A DNA stretch of 64,000 bases from Crotalaria pallida (GCA_037953625.1 CM075652.1:60071501-60135500), one strand, 5' to 3'. Counted from the stretch's first letter, positions 1 to 13,855 are shown. A program made the numbers and translations. Notes: generated by a model not told the origin, from the sequence alone.

Positions 1-3000
1 TTCCACGAAGAAGTTCCTACCTCCCAACCAAGCTGGATCTGGAACCTCAAATCTCTTCTGCCTCTAATTGCCGTACCAATTTTCCCAGAGAAGCAAGAGA
101 AGTAGAGGTACGGGAGAAGAGAAGAATAGAAGAAGAAAGAAAACAGAAGAAGAGGAGAGAGTAAGCTACACAGACAGTTATGTCGACTATGTGGAATTCC
201 AATAGGCAAGTATTAAGGAAAAAACAATAACAACATACAAACAACAACATCGACCTTAAGTACACATAGGGTTAAACATAATCTTATACTTAGCTTCCAC
301 CATTACATTCTTATCATCTTTCTTATAAACTTTCGCAATTTCTCCCAACCATTCCTTCTCATCATACATCTCCAATTTCATCATGCTTTCCCAGAATCCT
401 TTCTTATATTTTCATTCGATGCTGGGTATTTTTATTGTATATCTCTTTAAAACATCTTTGTGCTTTTAGGTTTTATTATTTCGGATAGCATCAATGATGA
501 GGGGGACACATCATTGAGCTCACACACGTCTACATCTCCTCGGTCACCACCCAACCTAGTCGGAAGCAAATAGGAGTACAGGACCTTTACCACGCGGACA
601 CGATAGCTGCCACACAACAAATGGCCCCAGGCCAGGAGGTCTCAGCCTCAATTCATAATCATATCAATCATAACATAAATGCACGCTCTCAGCGGCAATC
701 ACAAATGTCCCGTTCCAGTCCCTCTCACTGTTCTCGAATTGTCATAGGGGGCGACAGTACTATTCTAGTTGGCCTGCAGAACTCACCACGGCATAAGACC
801 GATCTGCCCGTACCACATGTGGAATTCGTTCCACCTAGAATAGCACTCAAGGCTTCTTGACGTATCACCGTCCTTACCCTCCCCTATTGCAATCACAACC
901 CGAATATCCGCAGATACTCCGGGGTATCTTCCTCTCCACTACTTCGAGACGACTCTCATACCTCATCGCGTTTGTATATGTCTTTTAGAGCCTTTTAGAG
1001 ATTTCGGGATTTTAATTAACGGCTTATTCCTAACAGTCGGCCCGTCCTTGGTGCATCCCTTCAACGAAGCCCGACCACTAAACGCAATTCTATTCCCCCT
1101 AAAACTCATTGGCCCTTGGCCTCACATCACTTTCTCATCTCATACTTTTCAGCATTATTCTCATCAGCATCATCATGGCTCAACAGCCTCATCCACATTA
1201 TCAGTATCTTTTTCCGCAAAATATTCTCTCAAAATCTCTTTCAAGGAATCATATTTTTGGGTGAGTGTTAATGGAGGAGCAAGCTCAACTCAACACTAAG
1301 CTTCTTCCCAAAAATATGAACAAGGATATCCCAACTTCACGCGAGTCACCTTTCGCTTCCATAATTGCATTCCTTTCTCATCTCACTCTTCGTTTTCCTC
1401 GTGTTCCATTCTCATCTCTATCTCAAGTATCATCTTTCTTTTCCCCTTCTCAATCTTAATTATCACTTTTCTTTCAATCATTCTTTATCAAACTTAATCA
1501 TTAAATTTTCTTTTATTCTATCTTCATCTCTTTAGTGTTCCATTGGCATCATGATTTATTTCTCGATTAATTTCACAATGTCTCATCGTTCTCAATCGCA
1601 CTTCCTTTTCTCTTTCAATTTCCTTATCATTTTATGTCTCAGGATAAAATCAGACACCAATAAAGGAATTACTTCACCCATTAAACTAACTAACAACTCA
1701 TGCATAATTAACATAACAAACATATTAACTATAGACAACACTTCGGTCTCAGCGACTTGTAGGGATAGCCCACAAACAAACAACAAACACTCACTATCCC
1801 TCTTCCTCGCCTAACGAGACCGGGTCCAACCTTTGAGATTATTGGACGCCTTAATATGTTGCCTAATACCACGACGTCTTAAGGGGAGCTTCTCTCTCAC
1901 CTGGATGACGAAACATCCGAAAGCGTTCCATTCCAAGGTTTTCCGTTGTTAGCTTTACCACGTTCCTTTCGCGTCCGACACCCGAACTGGACATTTTTCC
2001 CGTGCGTTAGAACGATTTACGTGGGTTATTAATTTTGTTTTGAAATTCATTAAGACAATTTCTTCTCTTGAAGACTCGTTACTAATGTCCAGAGATTTTC
2101 AAATCTAAATCAAATAAAAGGCTTTTAAGAGAACTTGGAGATAATTAAAACAAATTCATTCTTGCTTAAAAACATTCTGGTTATAAAATCAATGTTTTTA
2201 TACTTTAAAACAGAAGATCAAAAATCCAAGAAATAAAATTTTAAAACCATACATTGAAAATCTTTTAAAACACAAGACTTTAAGAAAATAAAATTCCAAA
2301 TTGATTTGAGTCATTTGAAATCACATTTTTAAATCAAACAAATTTCAATTTCTTTAAGATACAAACAAATACAGTTCATAAACAGTAAAACAAATTTAAT
2401 CCAACACAACAGCAGCATACACAATTTTCTAAGCGCACTCACATAAGGCAAACCATACTTCAATCATTCAAACTAATCAATTAAATTTTAATCTAAATAA
2501 AATAGCTAGATTATACTTAAGGAAATAATTTAACTCAGGCCTTGTGAATAAATCATCAAGGACCGAATCATCATGGTCAATAATTCCTAATCTCTAATAG
2601 ATTTTAACCACTTGAAATTATCAAATTATTATCACAAAAATTCTTTTTTTTTTGAACTAAAGGATAAAAGACACATACACATATCAATTTCGTCTAGCAT
2701 ATAGCAACACACACCATGCAGTATCCCCCACATAGCTATAATCATAAGAAAACCATTCCCAATTATATACATAGGCTTTGGCCGAATTATGCATACATGA
2801 TTTTGCAAATATTTAGTGCACAAATGAAAACATGAAATCATTTTCTCTCTTTGGACTTAGAAACCGTGAGCATACAATAGGGAAATGATCAATTTTAATT
2901 CCTTTTTAACCTAAGTTATGCCAACCATTTAAATCACATAGCATTTTAAGGATTTTCATGCATTTTCTTTCAAAACTTAATCATGGCATGCAAACACTTT

Positions 3001-5552
3001 TAAAACTCTTGTATTCACTTAGTCTTATGATGCATGCACTCTAAATGAAAAGCAAACCTAGTTCCCTAGTTTTCTCTAGGATGACCGAATCTCAAGATGC
3101 AAGGAGGCATAGCTTTCATTCATTTTCAACATTCATGAATCACAAAGGTCAAAGCAAATCATGTAAGGGTTCAAAACTATTTTCCACAGTACATCACATA
3201 CACAAATAAATTCAAGGCTATCATTTTTCTTAAAATAAAATGAAACTAGATTTTAACTTCATGAAAATAACATGCATGAACCTTTTATAAAATAAAATCA
3301 TAGATTTTATCCTTTATGGAACATGGCCGAATGGTCCTCCTAGGAATAAGGCATGCATAGCATCAAACACTAAATCAATTCATGTTTATTCTCGAAAATA
3401 ACTTAAGACTTATTATTATTTTTTTTTTATCTTTCTTAAAAACCAAATCCTAATAAAAGGAAACACAACCTTTTCTCATAAAAATGGCATGCAAGATTTA
3501 GAAGACTCAAATCTCCTCACCATTCAAGTACTAAATCAAATCATTTACAAGATCAATGTTCAATAAAAACATGCTTATACTTAAAATTATTTTTAAAACT
3601 TAGTTTCTTTGCTTTTTCCTTAAAACCGAATTATATGTAGGAGAAAACATAATCCTTTCCCCAAAAGGTAACATACAAAGCTAGAAATTTTCAAATCGAA
3701 TTTGGATCATACTTTTGTTCCTCAAAGTATAATGAGAATATACATAGATCATGATTTCAACAAAAGATGTAAATCCAAAGAATTGCAATTACACTTAGAT
3801 TAAATGAAATCATCATCGAGTAACATGCAAGAAGAAGGACTCAAACTCTTTTCACAAATTAAATTTAGATCTTACACTTAGTCATGAAAAATCATGTAAA
3901 AAGGAATCAAAGCAAATACACAAGCTTGAACTCAAATCTTTCATAAAACCGTGAAGAAGAAAGTAGAAATCACAAGATCAAAACTTTTCAAACAAAACAT
4001 TTAAGATCAACACATACACATCACAGTTTAGAGAAAGGAAGTAGACATGCAAGAGATCTAATCTAGTTTTCACAAAACTTTAATTTTTCTTTTTGATCTT
4101 TTAAGATCTAATTGGAAAAATTTAGATCTAGCAAGGAATGGCCTTAACCGAACATCAAGCACTAATCGAACATATTACAAATTATGCTTAGTCCATAGAG
4201 TCCAAAATCAAGGAGATCATACAAGTTCACATAAACATGTAAGAAAGAATTAAGGTAGATTTACAATTTAAAAGAAAAGAAGCTAAATTATTACAGTCTT
4301 CATCAAATCTTCAAGTCCTACCATGAAGGATTGGTCTTCTAATTTTTTCCTAGTGCTTGGATCTTCAACGGTGAAAGGTGGGTCAAGATCCTAAGTCTCT
4401 CCTCCTTCCTCTTCATGTCTACGACCGTTCTCACTCCATCACTATCTATTTCTTTTCTTTTCTTTCTCTAAGGGGTTGATGAGTCCCTTAGAGATACGTT
4501 TGTTTTGGTGTGGAGAATGGGAAATGAATGAGGTGAATGTTCTAAGGCCAACTTCATTTAAAGGAAATTCGAAATTTCATTCTTTAGCCTTATGAAGCAA
4601 TTCGGTCATGACATAAGGGAAGAGGCGTTTTTGGACTTAAAAGTTTGCATGGATGAGGTTTGCAAAGTCAAGGGACAAGGCAAGCTAATCTAAGGTTTTA
4701 GGGGTCACCTAGTGGTCATTACTAGTTAGCACATAGTTGGAGTTTCCTATTTAGTTTGGTTACTAGTTTTGATTTAGTTGGAGCTTTACTTACTCCCTAA
4801 GCTCACACATACACGTGTAGCACACATATCTCACACACACACCCACCTTCATGCATACAATAGTTGTGGCACTTTCATACAAACACACATATATCACTCA
4901 CATGCACACTCACCTTCATGCATACACACACACGTAGCACACTCATGCACTCACACACTCATGCACCAACCGTGGCACCTCCTCACACACACACATATTC
5001 TTTTGATTTTTATTTTCCAATCACATTTCTTATTCATTTCCCCTACATCATTCGGTCAACACACATATGCACATATAAATACACACATCCATACATACAT
5101 AGTCACACACTCACATATATAGCACTTACATGCATATTTGTACGTAGCTCACACACAAATGCACCTAATTCACATTTTAATTCCTACTATAATTTCTATT
5201 TCATACAATAATTAAATTAATTCTAAGAAATCACATTCCATGGTCATCTTCATGCATCACACTTTAAACACACACACACATATTAAATCAAGCACTCATA
5301 AAATTTTCAAGCCAATTTATTAAATTCATTTTTCTTCAAGGTATATTTTCACGAAATTCATATCCAAAATCACTTTCAAAACCATCTTAAAAGAAATCAC
5401 CATTTAGCAAAGCATTAACAAAATCATTCACCTTCATTTTGTTTATAAAAATCCATAAATTACTTTCTGAAAATTTCTTATAAAACCGAATTCCAGGGTT
5501 TATTTTAACAAATTCCGTTCACGCACGTACGGGAAAAATGCGGGGTGTTACA
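1..5552 (-). repeat. 3' LTR of LARD-like element (partial, cut by window edge)
   Basis: This is a direct copy of 6989-11994, ending at TGCGGGGTGTTACA (5539-5552). Alignment with the other copy implies that about 443 bp lie to the left of the window, for a full length near 6.0 kb. It keeps a 549-bp segment (4304-4852) that the other LTR lacks. Only short ORFs occur. The His/Thr-rich ones between about 4778 and 5211 are translations of a CA-rich tract and are not taken as genes. Confidence 0.88.
4784..5278. repeat. CA-rich low-complexity tract inside the LTR
   Basis: This stretch has many short runs of CACACA broken by CATGCA and CATATA. It produces spurious ORFs rich in His and Thr. The equivalent tract in the other LTR starts near 11304. 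Confidence 0.85.
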
Positions 5553-5569
5553 TTCTCCCCAACTTAAAG
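5553..5569 (-). other. Polypurine tract of LARD-like element
   Basis: On the minus strand AAGTTGGGGAGAA directly abuts the 3' LTR start TGTAACACC. This is the expected position of the plus-strand primer. Confidence 0.75.
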
Positions 5570-6529
5570 ATTTCTCGTCCTCGAGAAATGCCGTGTAGAG
5601 CCTGACTGCTCAGTGGATGCATAACTCCTTGAAGAAATTCCCTCCCGCGCAATCGTCGCATCTTCGATCACGTACCATCTATTCGTTCTTAGAAGCGGAT
5701 CAGACGGATTACTTTCAAAAGTAACCTCTCGGGACATTTTTAACAACAAATAGGGTGGTTTACCAACAACTTGGCTTCACGGACAACAATGGATTGAGGG
5801 TTCAAGATAAAAATAGTGTACAAAGACAACAAGGTCACGGTCAATTGGGGTCAAAATGCCACCGTACTCAGGGTTAAACGTTCATCATTAGTTCAAGCCT
5901 AGACGATTTCCTCCTCCTCAAAACTTCACATTTCCACCGCTCCCCAACTTAAATGACGCATACCTCTATCCAACACCTAAGCCTTTATCTGACCAATCCG
6001 ACAACAGAACTCTTGGTCACAATTCACCATCTGTTTGACCGGTATAGGGTATCAGGGTTCAAATTTCTCATCAAGCTTTTGGAAAGAATGGATAGATGGT
6101 CAAGAATCGAAAGAAGAACTTCGGGTTCAGCAATAATTAAAGCTTTATCAAACAGAGTCTAAGATTTTTAGAAATCCCTTTTCAGACGTCATGCCAAGCA
6201 ATTTGGCATCACCTAAGGTTCATACAAGAAAGGCTTCAACAATAAGGGAAATCTAGTCACAAGACAAGATCTCAAATGACTGAGGGATTATTACAAACAA
6301 AGGGGTTCACAGCAAGGAAGGATTCAACGAAGGAAGATTCTATTCGTACATCGACATCTCATGACAACACTGGTATCTGCTCCCCGTCGTTGTCGTAGAC
6401 GAAACCGTCATACTCCATGGAAACGTTCGCGCACTCTTAGCGTTCTATCGTTATCCTAATACTAACTCACACACCAAGACACTCAGCAGAGTACGTAAGT
6501 CCATGTGTAAAGTTACTTAGTTCAACATA

Positions 6530-6541
6530 GCTCTGATACCA
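6530..6541 (-). other. Primer-binding site (initiator tRNA-Met type)
   Basis: On the minus strand TGGTATCAGAGC begins three bases after the 5' LTR end. It is complementary to the 3' end of plant initiator tRNA-Met. This sets the element's orientation and shows that copies 1 and 2 are 3' and 5' LTRs rather than a simple tandem duplication. Confidence 0.85.
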
Positions 6542-6544
6542 TTC

Positions 6545-9500
6545 TGTTACACCCCGATTTGGCAACTTGAAAACTCAATTAAATGTGGCGAAAATTAGGG
6601 CCATTTTTTTTTTTTGATATATGAACATGAGAACATTTAACCTTTCAGATAATAGTTACAACCAAAAATACATGTTCTCATATTCATAGACCTTTCAAGT
6701 TCCAAACCGAGATGTCAAGGGACACCGCGCTTTGAAACTCGTTTTCAAAACACTAATTAAAACGTAGCCCAGTTTGTTTTCTTTCAAAGATGAAACTCTT
6801 GCCGGGGTACAGTATAGTAGAGCTAGGCGACTACAAACTTACAGTGGAGTGCAATGCTCTGAGGGGGAACCCTAGCTTCTAATCATACGTCCGAAAACTC
6901 CTCAACTAACTCCGATGTCTTGCTCACGGTCCGCCAGTGGAGTCATCCTTATCCGCCTCCCAGGGGTTGCTCTACCGAGTCGTCTCCTTTCCACGAAGAA
7001 GTTCCTACCTCCCAACCAAGCTGGATCTGGAACCTCAAATCTCTTCTGCCTCTAATTGTCGTACCAATTTTCCCAGAGAAGCAAGAGAAGTAGAGGTACG
7101 GGAGAAGAGAAGAATAGAAGAAGAAAGAAAACAGAAGAAGAGGAGAGAGTAAGCTACCCAGACAGTTATGTCGACTATGTGGAATTGCAATAGGCAAGTA
7201 TTAAGGAAAAAACAATAACAACATACAAACAACAACATCGACCTTAAGTACACATAGGGTTAAACATAATCTTATACTTAGCTTCCACCATTACATTCTT
7301 ATCATCTTTCTTATAAACTTTCGCAATTTCTCCCAACCATTCCTTCTCATCATACATCTCCAATTTCATCATGCTTTCCCAGAATCCTTTCTTATATTTT
7401 CATTCGATGCTGGGTATTTTTATTGTATATCTCTTTAAAACATCTTTGTGCTTTTAGGTTTTATTATTTCGGATAGCATCAATGATGAGGGGGACACATC
7501 ATTGAGCTCACACACGTCTACATCTCCTCGGTCACCACCCAACCTAGTCGGAAGCAAACAGGAGTACAGGACCTTTACCACGCGGACATGACAGCTACCA
7601 CACAACAAATGGTCCCAGGCCAGGAGGTCTCAGCCTCAATTCATAATCATATCAATCATAACATAAATGCACGCTCTCAGCGGCAATCACAAATGTCCCG
7701 TTCCAGTCCCTCTCACTATTCTCGAATTGCCATAGGGGGCGACAGTACCATTCTAGTTGGCCTGCAGAACTCACCACGGCATAAGACTGATCTGCCCGTA
7801 CCACATGTGGAATTCGTTCCACCTAGAATAGCACTCAAGGCTTCTTGACATATCACCGTCCTTACCCTCCCCTATTGCAATCACAACCCGAATATCCGCA
7901 GATACTCCGGGGTATCTTCCTCTCCACTACTTCGAGACGACTCTCATACCTCACCGCGTTTGTATATGTCTTTTAGAGCCTTTTAGAAATTTCCGGATTT
8001 TAATTAACGGCTTATTCCTAACAGTCGGCCCGTCCTTGGTGCATCCCTTCAACGAAGCCCGACCACTAAACGCAATTCTATTCCCCCTAAAACTCATTGG
8101 CCCTTGGCCTCACATCACTTTCTCATCTCATACTTTTCAGCATTATTCTCATCAGCATCATCATGGCTCAACAGCCTCATCCACATTATCAGTATCTTTT
8201 TCCGCAAAACATTCTCTCAAAATCTCTTTCAAGGAATCATATTTTTGGGTGAGTGTTAATGGAGGAGCAAGCTCAACTCAACACTAAGCTTCTTCCCAAA
8301 AATATGAACAAGGAAATCCCAACTTCACGCGAGTCACCTTTCGCTTCCATAATTACATTCCTTTCTCATCTCACTCTTCGTTTTCCTCGTGTTCCATTCT
8401 CATCTCTATCTCAAGTATCATCTTTCTTTTCCCCTTCTCAATCTTAATTATCACTTTTCTTTCAATCATTCTTTATCAAACTTAATCATTAAATTTTCTT
8501 TTATTCTATCTTCATCTCTTTAGTGTTCCATTGGCATCATGATTTATTTCTCGATTAATTTCACAATGTCTCATCGTTCTCAATCGCACTTCTTTTTCTC
8601 TTTCAATTTCCTTATCATTTTATGTCTCAGGATAAAATCAGACACCAATAAAGGAATTACTTCACCCATTAAACTAACTAACAACTCATGCATAATTAAC
8701 ATAACAAACATATTAACTATAGACAACACTTCGGTCTCAGCGACTTGTAGGGATAGCCCACAAACAAACAACAAACACTCACTATCCCTCTTCCTCGCCT
8801 AACGAGACCTTGTCCAACCTTTGAGATGATTGGACGCCTTAATATGTTGCCTAATACCACGGCGTCTTAAGGGGAGCTTCTCTCTCACCTGGATGACGAA
8901 ACACCCGAAAGCGTTCCATTCCAAGGTTTTCCGTTGTTAGCTTTACCACGTTCCTTTCGCGTCCGACACCCAAACTGGACATTTTTCCCGTGCGTTAGAA
9001 CGATTTACGTGGGTTATTAATTTTGTTTTGAAATTCATTAAGACAATTTCTTCTCTTGAAGACTCGTTACTAATGTCCAGAGATTTTCAAATCTAAATCA
9101 AATAAAAGGCTTTTAAGAGAACTTGGAGATAATTAAAACAAATTCATTCTTGCTTAAAAACATTCTGGTTATAAAATCAATGTTTTTATACTTTAAAACA
9201 GAAGATCAAAAATCCAAGAAATAAAATTTTAAAACCATACATTGAAAATCTTTTAAAACACAAGACTTTAAGAAAATAAAATTCCAAATTGATTTGAGTC
9301 ATTTGAAATCACATTTTTAAATCAAACAAATTTCAATTTCTTTAAGATACAAACAAATACAGTTCATAAACAGTAAAACAAATTTAATCCAACACAACAG
9401 CAGCATACACAATTTTCTAAGCGCACTCACATAAGGCAAACCATACTTCAATCATTCAAACTAATCAATTAAATTTTAATCTAAATAAATTAGCTAGATT

Positions 9501-11994
9501 ATACTTAAGGAAATAATTTAACTCAGGCCTATTGACTAATTCATCAAGGACCGAATCATCATGGTCAATAATTCCTAATCTCTAATAGATTTTAACCACT
9601 TGAAATTATCAAATTATTATCACAAAAATTCTTTTTTTTTTAACTAAAGGATAAAAGACACATACACATATCAATTTCGTCTAGCATATAGCAACACACA
9701 CCATGCAGTATCCCCCACATAGCTATAATCATAAGAAAACCATTCCCAATTATATACATAGGCTTTGGCCGAATTATGCATACATGATTTTGCAAATATT
9801 TAATGCACAAATGAAAACATGAAATCATTTTCTCTCTTTGGACTTAGAAACCGTGAGCATACAATAGGGAAATGATCAATTTTAATTCCTTTTTAACCTA
9901 AGTTATGCCAACCATTTAAATCACATAGCATTTTAAGGATTTTCATGCATTTTCTTTCAAAACTTAATCATGGCATGCAAACACTTTTAAAACTCTTGTA
10001 TTCACTTAGTCTTATGATGCATGCACTCTAAATGAAAAGCAAACCTAGTTCCCTAGTTTTCTCTAGGATGACCGAATCTCAAGATGCAAGGAGGCATAGC
10101 TTTCATTCATTTTCAACATTCATGAATCACAAAGGTCAAAGCAAATCATGTAAGGGTTCAAAACTATTTTCCACAGTACATCACATACACAAATAAATTC
10201 AAGGCTATCATTTTTCTTAAAATAAAATGAAACTAGATTTTAACTTCATGAAAATAACATGCATGAACCTTTTATAAAATAAAAGCATAGATTTGATCCT
10301 TTATGGAACATGGCCGAATGGTCCTCCTAGAAATAAGGAATGCATAACATCAAACACTAAATCAATTCATGTTTATTCTCAAAAATAACTTAAGACTTAT
10401 TATTATTATTTTTTTTTATCTTTCTTAAAAACCAAATCCTAATAAAAGGAAACACAACCTTTTCTCATAAAAATGGCATGCAAGATTTAGAAGACTCAAA
10501 TCTCCTCACCATTCAAGTACTAAATCAAATCATTTACAAGATCAATGTTCAATAAAAACATGCTTATACTTAAAATTATTTTTAAAACTTAGTTTCTTTG
10601 CTTTTTCCTTAAAACCGAATTATATGTAGGAGAAAACATAATCCTTTCCCCAAAAGGTAACATACAAAGCTAGAAATTTTCAAATCGAATTTGGATCATA
10701 CTTTTGTTCCTCAAAGTATAATGAGAATATACATAGATCATGATTTCAACAAAAGATGTAAATCCAAAGAATTGCAATTACACTTAGATTAAATGAAATC
10801 ATCATCGAGTAACATGCAAGAAGAAGGACTCAAACTCTTTTCACAAATTAAATTTAGATCTTACACTTAGTCATGAAAAATCATGTAAAAAGGAATCAAA
10901 GCAAATACACAAGCTTGAACTCAAATCTTTCATAAAACCGTGAAGAAGAAAGTAGAAATCACAAGATCAAAACTTTTCAAACAAAACATTTAAGATCAAC
11001 ACATACACATCACAGTTTAGAGAAAGGAAGTAGACATGCAAGAGATCTAATCTAGTTTTCACAAAACTTTAATTTTTCTTTTTGATCTTTTAAGATCTAA
11101 TTGGAAAAATTTAGATCTAGCAAGGAATGGCCTTAACCGAACATCAAGCACTAATCGAACATATTACAAATTATGCTTAGTCCATAGAGTCCAAAATCAA
11201 GGAGATCATACAAGTTCACATAAACATGTAAGAAAGAATTAAGGTAGATTTACAATTTATAAGAAAAGAAGCTAAATTATTACAGTCTTCATGCATACAA
11301 TAGTTGTGGCACTTTCATACAAACACACATATATCACTCACATGCACACTCACCTTCATGCATACACACACACGTAGCACACTCATGCACTCACACACTC
11401 ATGCACCAACCGTGGCACCTCCTCACACACACACATATTCTTTTGATTTTTATTTTCCAATCACATTTCTTATTCATTTCCCCTACATCATTCGGTCAAC
11501 ACACATATGCACATATAAATACACACATCCATACATACATAGTCACACACTCACATATATAGCACTTACATGCATATTTGTACGTAGCTCACACACAAAT
11601 GCACCTAATTCACATTTTAATTCCTACTATAATTTCTATTTCATACAATAATTAAATTAATTCTAAGAAATCACATTCCATGGTCATCTTCATGCATCAA
11701 ACTTTAAACATACACACACACATATTAAATCAAGCACTCATAACATTTTCAAGCCAATTTATTAAATTTATTTTTCTTTAAGGTATATTTTCACGAAATT
11801 CATATCCAAAATCACTTTCAAAACCATCTTAAAAGAAATCACCATTTAGCAAAGCATTAACAAAATCATTCACCTTCATTTTGTTTATAAAAATCCATAA
11901 ATTACTTTCTGAAAATTTCTTATAAAACTGAATTCCAGGGTTTATTTTAACAAATTCCGTTCACGCACGTACGGGAAAAATGCGGGGTGTTACA
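6545..11994 (-). repeat. 5' LTR of LARD-like element (5450 bp)
   Basis: It runs from TGTTACACCCCG (6545) to CGGGGTGTTACA (11994) as read on the plus strand. It differs from the left copy by scattered substitutions, about one per 100 bp by eye. It lacks 549 bp present in the left copy: the break falls between two CTTCAT hexamers and keeps one, at about 11287-11292. Nothing in it looks like a gene. Confidence 0.88.
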
Positions 11995-12014
11995 CAACAC
12001 CCTTAGGGCAAATT
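11995..12014. other. Junction between two retroelements with target-site duplications
   Basis: Only 20 bp separate the LARD-like LTR from the next LTR. CAACA (11995-11999) is the candidate right target duplication of the LARD. CAAAT (12010-12014) is the left target duplication of the Tat element and matches 36073-36077 exactly. Confidence 0.8.
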
Positions 12015-13686
12015 GTTTGTGGGATTTTCGTCCGACGCCTGCCGAACTGACGGTGATGAATGGTGTGTGGGTAACGACAGGTTATGTGGTAATCTTGTAA
12101 AGGAACTTGACCGTCTTTTTGGTATTTTTTGGTACTTGGGTTGAAAAGCGTTAAAAGCAGCGGGAAATAAAAACCGACGCCAAGAACACGACGGGGTGAG
12201 GAATGTAAACGGAAAGCGATTTAAAGTTTGTAGGAACGTAAAGTGCACGAAATTTAAAGTTGCAGGAATGTAAATTGCATAAAAGTAAAGTGCGATGGAA
12301 AGTAAATTGGAAAGCGTAAATATTGCATTGAATTTAAAAGGGGTGGAAGGCTGAGGTTCTTTACAATGACGTTTCTCCGTTTATCTGCTCCGGTGAGATG
12401 TTTAGGATTTTGGCCAATGTGTGTCAACCGAGCAACCGACCCCGATTACAACCTAAGGACTTCCTATTTATAAGCATAAGAATCCACAAACTATTTACAA
12501 ATTATTTCGCACGTTCTGCATAACTGCAGAAACCACGATCTTAATAACTACCCACTACGCTATCCCCCACGATGTAACTGCCCACGTTGTGGTTTGGGCT
12601 TAATGGATATTCTGTCGAGCCTTGTGGTGACATCTTTGCTAAGATCCCTTCGGCGAACACCATTCTTCGATTGCAATTAGTCAACTCTTATCTAAGTCTC
12701 TTTGTTGCTCGAAGCATTGACGTTGTTGTGCTCCTGCCTTTTGGTTCTGGGATGCCCCTCGACATCAAGCTCGTTTCGACAAATAGGTCGTCTGTTGGAA
12801 TTGACTTTCGACCTATTGTCGGCCTCAGATGCAATCTATTGATATTGGTGACATGTACTTCGATTAACGGTGTTTTACCACCAATCAACCAAAAGACTTG
12901 CCTCCGACATCTCTAGTAGAATGCCATCAGAATTCTTTTCCTTTCCCTCTTTAAATGGAAAAGACAGCCAAAATTTGGCCCTAGCAGGGCACAAACCTTG
13001 GCCTATGAGGAATTACAAAGGTTCCACCAAGGCTCATGTATCAAATTCACTGCTTCCTCCAATTCGGAGTTTTTACATTGATTTGATACATAAGGGGTGG
13101 ACCCTATGCAATCTCGCATATTTGGTCTTCATCATTCATGAGGGCAAGGAAGGTATTCGGAGCGAAGATTTCCCTACTTCCTCTTCAACTCCTGAACACC
13201 ACAATCTCACATGTTTGATCTTTCTTGAATTCATGCTTCGTGGGGTTTGAATCTTTTCTCTTCCTTCCAAAATTCGTGAAGGTGAGCTCTGGATTTTTCC
13301 ATATTCTCTCATTGCTTTTCTAGTTTCTGAGGTGGGGAATTTATAGCCATGGAATCATTAAATGCTCTCATAATTACTCTTCCGTTTCCAATGTTGACAT
13401 GACTGCTCTGACTTCCTCTTTTCTCACGCCATTATACTTTCGACGCAGGCCTCTCCTTCCGTTTCTTCATTCCATCGACACACGTACACGACTTAAAAGT
13501 ACACCTCCCTCGACATCACTTATGTTGTTGATACACTTCCTTTTGTCGAAATTGACCCTTTCTCATATTGCACGTTCACCTCCTTCGAAGTCACTTTTAA
13601 ACAAAAACGTTTAAGTACACTTTCGTCGACATCACTTATACATCCGACATTCTTGTCCTTTTGTCGATTTCAACTTCCAATTAACA
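12015..13686 (-). repeat. 3' LTR of Tat element (1672 bp)
   Basis: It begins TGTTTGTGGG and ends TTAACA on the plus strand, and matches 34380-36072 (1693 bp) with scattered differences and small indels. The two LTRs look more diverged from each other than those of the LARD or the Athila element, so this is the older insertion. TCGA-containing words are frequent. The short ORFs inside are not supported as genes. Confidence 0.9.
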
Positions 13687-13705
13687 GAGGTCCCCCAAGT
13701 TTTGG
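13687..13705 (-). other. Polypurine tract of Tat element
   Basis: On the minus strand CTTGGGGGACCTC lies immediately before the 3' LTR start TGTTAA. Confidence 0.7.
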
Positions 13706-13855
13706 TATTCCACGCTCCTTTTCGGAGGATGCCAAAAGTTGTATCTTTTCCGAAATGTCCTTTCATCATTAGGATTCTGAAACGGCGAGTTTATCCATTC
13801 AAACTGACGCTTCCTATTGGACCATTACGTTGGTCTCGAACGTCTTTTCACTCCT

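Larger units (their letters stand above)
5553..6544 (-). other. Short non-coding interior of LARD-like element
   Basis: The whole interior is 992 bp. The longest minus-strand reading frame is 61 codons (5564-5749), next to the purine tract. It has no recognisable gag, protease, RT or integrase motif. I see no zinc knuckle, YIDD or HHCC signature on either strand. It probably holds packaging and leader sequence only; that role is inferred. Confidence 0.7.
1..11994 (-). mobile_element. LARD-like non-autonomous LTR retrotransposon with giant LTRs
   Basis: Positions 1 onward repeat from 6989 onward (offset 6988), giving two direct copies of a very long LTR around a 992-bp interior. Read on the minus strand the order is 5' LTR (6545-11994), primer-binding site matching the initiator tRNA-Met 3' end, interior, purine tract, 3' LTR (5552 leftwards, cut by the window edge). 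LTR ends are TGTAACACCCCG and CGGGGTGTAACA. No gag or pol motif is visible. Giant LTRs, short non-coding interior and intact priming signals are the LARD pattern, meaning an element mobilised by proteins of another element. The tRNA-Met primer and the purine-tract context resemble Tekay/Del chromoviruses, which is an inference. The right-hand target duplication would be CAACA (11995-11999); the left one is not in the window. Confidence 0.85.

Noticed and set aside
621..1814. Series of short ORFs that recur about 7 kb downstream with nearly the same protein sequence
   Set aside because: The repetition is due to the paired LTRs, not to gene duplication. None has a recognisable domain or consistent start context.
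4778..5211. Two overlapping ORFs of about 115 codons rich in His and Thr, with a copy at 11304-11651
   Set aside because: They are translations of a CA-rich low-complexity tract inside the LARD LTRs. They show no domain, and two different frames are open for the same compositional reason.
6530..6541. Possible tRNA gene
   Set aside because: Only the 12 bases complementary to the tRNA 3' end are present, at the LTR edge. No cloverleaf can be formed. The same holds for 62529-62540.
1..11994. Simple tandem segmental duplication as explanation of the 7-kb repeat
   Set aside because: Termini, primer-binding site and purine tract at the exact borders of the unique 992 bp identify the copies as LTRs.
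12587..13250. ORFs of 109 and 126 codons in the Tat 3' LTR, echoed in the 5' LTR
   Set aside because: They lie in the LTR, the homologous frames in the other LTR have different lengths, and no domain is visible.
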